Shown here piece after piece: positions 60,719 to 64,000 of a DNA stretch of 64,000 nucleotides. Within the stretch, counting starts at the first letter, position 1. Every line of letters starts with the position of its first letter. Source of the DNA: Phoebastria nigripes (lineage: Eukaryota; Chordata; Aves; Procellariiformes; Diomedeidae); the NCBI GenBank assembly GCA_035582835.1, contig JAYKAV010000112.1:2487304-2551303 (forward strand), given 5' to 3'. Below the pieces are notes generated by a model, which was not told the DNA's origin, made no database searches, and saw only the letters and a list, made by a program, of their open reading frames with translations. The translations under genes and the position numbers were made by a program.

Positions 60719-62774
60719 AGACAGTAAAGAAGGAAATACACTGTTTGGAAGGTTCTTCTCTCCGTTCCCACATCTGTCACTCTATCACTGATGATCAGGA
60801 CCTCCGGTTTCAGCCTCTCACCAAGTTAGGCACCAGGAAGCCTATCCCCCAACCTGTATCTAGACGCCTTATTTTTCTGAAGTTGCAGTGTGTTGAAGCC
60901 TGCCTAGAAATGGACACCTAAATGTCTTGGAAGGACCGAACCAAGTTCGGTCGCACAACAAAACTAACGAAGCAGGAGGATTGTGATGAGCACAACTCCT
61001 GCGCAATGCAGAAATCAAAATAAACATTTTAAGGCCAGATGAGACCATGAGAACACTCAGTTTATCATCCTGAAATGGGTTTGCCTGCGACACTCTTTGC
61101 TGAAGGCCTTCGAACAGGTAGTGTGTACAACTCTAACAGCGCTCATAACTTGCAAAGTCACCAAGTACCTAGTTCACACATACATAATATTTTTTGTGTG
61201 AGGACTGCAGAGAGGTTTTCCAGGTCTCCTGTAATGTGCTTACACATATTTTTGGAAACGAGAGGAGGAAAAAAAAAGGGTTCCAACTGTGAGTTTTATA
61301 ATGAAGTGAAGAGCCTCTTCTGGTTTCACTCAGCTGTATAATGAGATGATCCTGTGTCTAATCACAGAAGAAGAAAGAATGAAATGTACCTACGTCCTGT
61401 TATGTAAGATGCTTTATGGTTGATCAGATATGTGAAAACAGCAAAATCTGCTTTCATCTGCTAGAATAAGCCGTTGCTCATATATGTTTGAAGTTATTTC
61501 TCAGTATTTTGTACAATGATGAATGTTTAATTATTAGGCAGATGTTATTGTGTTCCACTTTTGTACAAAATCATCCTTAAGGGCTACAAAATGTTTGTAC
61601 TTCAGCTTTTGTTAATTTTTTCTTCAAGCTTTTCAAATAATTCTGTGATGATTGCCAGTTTATTTGAGTAGTAAACAGTCTTACTCATGATTTCAAGCTT
61701 ATTTTCTATGTATATATATTATAGACCATATCATTTGCTTAATTATATAGGAACCAACTCATGAAGTTCAGTGAAATTACACTCATGAAGCCAAAGAGAT
61801 ATTTCTGTAAGTATACCCCTACAATTAAACGCTCCCGGAAACTGCCTCAGCTTAGGGGCACCCAACTATCCCCCAGTGGATTATGAAAAAACAAATACTT
61901 AAACAAAAATACTTTGTTAGGTGCGCAAAAAAAGGATTTTATTTTTTCACAAAAANTAATATTTTTTTTAAACTGATGTGAACAAAAACTTTTCAAAGAG
62001 AAAACAGGTAAGTCAGTCCTGAATCAGCAGGCAATGCTATTAAGCTAATGCAGTTAAATGCAGGCATTAGCGAGACACCACAATGTGAGAGCTACAGCAG
62101 ACACAGTATAAATCACTAATTTAACAGTATGAAACTAGTTATAAACTGACAAGTCATTTAATGTGCTTTTGCATATCTAACATTTTTGCAGATTGATTAC
62201 ATAAATGAGTGAAAATAATGATAATAAATGAAACTCATACCCACTTGAAATTTTATGTGTTTGACAGAAAGTCAAGACAAACATTTCATTTTCTGTATCT
62301 TTAAAAATTGAGTTCTTGACAAAGTAAGTTTGACAGCTATGAAAGAAGTCATTATCCTCATTATTATTGGTTTGCTGGATGACACCATGATATCCTATGA
62401 CACTTTACAGAGGTTTTAAGATGTGACAGACACTGTCCCAAATTATTTCCTATCCAAACAGCATCTAAAGTAAATACGCCAAAGAAAGGCAAAGGAATGG
62501 AGTAAAAATAAACAACATTTATAATAGCTGTGGCCGGTATACCCAGAAAGGTTTGAAAGAAGGAGGTGGACTTAATGCTATTAGAGCAAAAAGGGACCTC
62601 ATACCTGCTATACAGTGAAATAAAGGTGTGAGGAAAGAAGACCAAAAAGAAGCCAAGAATTCAAGAAGAATAGCTGGACACAAGGACAAAGCAGGGAGGG
62701 AGCATCCAGATGCAGATGCAGCTGGCTGGAAGCTCATGTAGGAGATCCTGCAATGCCTGTGCTAACGTGGAAAC
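60719..62774. other. Single-copy AT-rich non-coding DNA
   Basis: No gene is recognised; frames are under 95 codons. AT-rich text with TTTGCATA, TTAATTAT and AATAATGATAATAA words (61400-61720, 62150-62330) could include conserved non-coding DNA, but nothing decisive is visible. Confidence 0.4.
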
Positions 62775-62850
62775 CAGCACTGCTCTGAGTGGAGGCTGGG
62801 CCAGATGACCTTTGGGGATCCCTCCCAGCCTAAATTATCTGGTGATTCTG
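62775..62850 (+). mobile_element. CR1 3' tail fragment, plus strand
   Basis: GGAGGCTGGGCCAGATGACC (62791-62810), then TCCCTCCCAGCCTAAATTAT (62820-62839) and GTGATTCT, is the typical CR1 3' end (family form: ggttggac.agatgac ... ccaacctaa.tattctatgattct). Only the last 75 or so bases are recognisable, and the tail repeat is reduced to one diverged unit. Confidence 0.7.
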
Positions 62851-63179
62851 GTAGCCTGTCTGGTAAGGTCTGCCAGCCTGGTCTGTCATANGGCAAAGGC
62901 TTGGGAAGTCAATGTGATGTTGAGATATGGTCCTTCTTCATTTGACAGATCCTATATAGCTGACTCTCCTGCCACGATGTATGTTCGGTATTTCTGAAAA
63001 CCTTCTGAACACCTGGTAACAACTAAACATAGATAGTCTGGTCTGATAATGAGCGGAGCTCAAAAGGTTGGCAGTTTGATGCGATTTTTACACTTCCCTA
63101 AAAATGCAATTGGATACTGTCATGAGTGGAGGAAACGATATTTGTCCGATAATTGACACATGTCTGGAAGGAGAGAGAA

Positions 63180-64000
63180 GGAGACGAGAGGGAGAAAAGA
63201 AGAGAGCAAGCACATCTTAATCAGTTTTGCAAAAGAGGATGTAACTTTGAAGGCTGTATAAATGATTCTTAATCATTAATAATCTCAGCCTCTCAAATAA
63301 TATTCAAAAGCCTCTTGCATGATTGTAAGAGTACAAACCTGACATAGAAATCTCATTTCACCATCTCTGCACTGCAATGTATCTGTAGGCCTGTGAGGTT
63401 TTTAATAGCTGTGCCTTATAACAAAGCAATTTAATCTCCATTTTGCAGCTAGAGAGAGTTGAATGTTAGCAACAATTTGCTCATTAGTTCTGCACTGCAG
63501 CCTGTCTCTGCCTGACGCTGCCCTCCCTGTGAATTTTTATTGTTGTGGTATTTATTTGGTCATAATTATCTCATCTCTACCTACACCAACCTGTCAGAGA
63601 GAGTGCTAGTTTTTCTTTACTGATTTGTAATTCTATTACACAGCCCATCAGCAGCTTGTTTCTGATCACTGCAAGCAGTATGCGCTTCTGGTAGCAGCTG
63701 TTAATATTTGCCCCTGCTTTATTAAGCAACAAGTACTTGTTGCTCACCCATAATAATGTGGAGCTAATAATGTCGTCCCAGGCTGCTTCCTGGGAAATTA
63801 TGTTCGCCCTGTTCCCTTTCTTTATTTGTATAACATCAGCCAGGTAGTTAACCAGCTATTTAATGTATCCATCATCTTGACAAGTCACAGGAACAGAGAA
63901 GGCCCAGCAGACATAGCAAGAGGGATGCTGAGAAGCAAAGATTGCATTAAAAACTCTCTGGCGGGGTTCACAGCCCATAACCAGCAGGGAGATCAGAGTA
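63180..64000. promoter_or_regulatory. Candidate conserved non-coding element running off the window
   Basis: This stretch lacks repeats and meaningful frames and is dense in developmental-type motifs: TTTATTTGGTCATAATTATC (63549-63568), two TAATAATG words (63751 and 63767), CTTGACAAGTCAC (63876-63888) and a perfect 20-bp palindrome (63725-63744). Base use is even, with few low-complexity runs. This looks like vertebrate conserved non-coding DNA, but I cannot measure conservation or name a target gene. Confidence 0.35.
63725..63744. repeat. Perfect 20-bp palindrome
   Basis: AGCAACAAGT (63725-63734) is followed directly by its reverse complement ACTTGTTGCT (63735-63744), with no spacer. By chance such a site is expected about 0.06 times in 64 kb of random sequence. 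It could be a dimer binding site; no known consensus fits exactly. Confidence 0.95.

Noticed and set aside
1..64000. CRISPR array, bacterial operons, riboswitches or phage genes
   Set aside because: The sequence is vertebrate nuclear DNA; no regularly spaced repeats or prokaryotic coding density are present.

Overview
This is vertebrate nuclear DNA, most likely from a bird. The evidence is CR1-type LINE fragments that carry the avian 3' tail (short ATTCTATGA-like repeats), a TG...CA solo LTR of a kind common in neoavian genomes, several very old reptile/bird repeats, no Alu/L1/B1-like elements, and long AT-leaning single-copy DNA. I recognise no host protein-coding gene or RNA gene in 64 kb. 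Apart from the reverse-transcriptase frames inside CR1 elements, the open frames are short and look like chance. The window therefore reads as a gene desert or the inside of a very large intron.

Layout: 1-5487 is single-copy DNA with small duplications and a poly-T tract. 5493-6122 is a solo LTR with a matching 5-bp target duplication and an internal trinucleotide microsatellite. 6999-7721 is a minus-strand CR1. 7722-23500 is mostly single-copy DNA with an ancient CR1/L2-clade LINE remnant at about 14290-14960. 23500-25180 holds two GC-rich blocks around an AT-rich centre, followed by an old CR1 at 25255-25590. 30840-32400 is the youngest CR1, 5' truncated, with an open reverse-transcriptase frame after a 65-N assembly gap. 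40835-41160 is a very old CR1. At 42204-44150 a plus-strand CR1 sits inside an older minus-strand CR1. An old CR1 piece (52735-52880) and a CR1 tail (62775-62850) lie further right. 62851-64000 looks like conserved non-coding DNA and contains a perfect 20-bp palindrome.

Nothing here works together as a pathway or operon. The supported biology is the history of retroelement insertion. The more speculative biology is a set of candidate regulatory (conserved non-coding) stretches, proposed from composition and motif content only, because conservation cannot be measured from one sequence. I did not find a convincing new system. The best leads are the nested CR1s, the solo LTR with intact termini, a cluster of perfect hairpins/palindromes (44958-45047, 57482-57512, 63725-63744), and the candidate regulatory elements.
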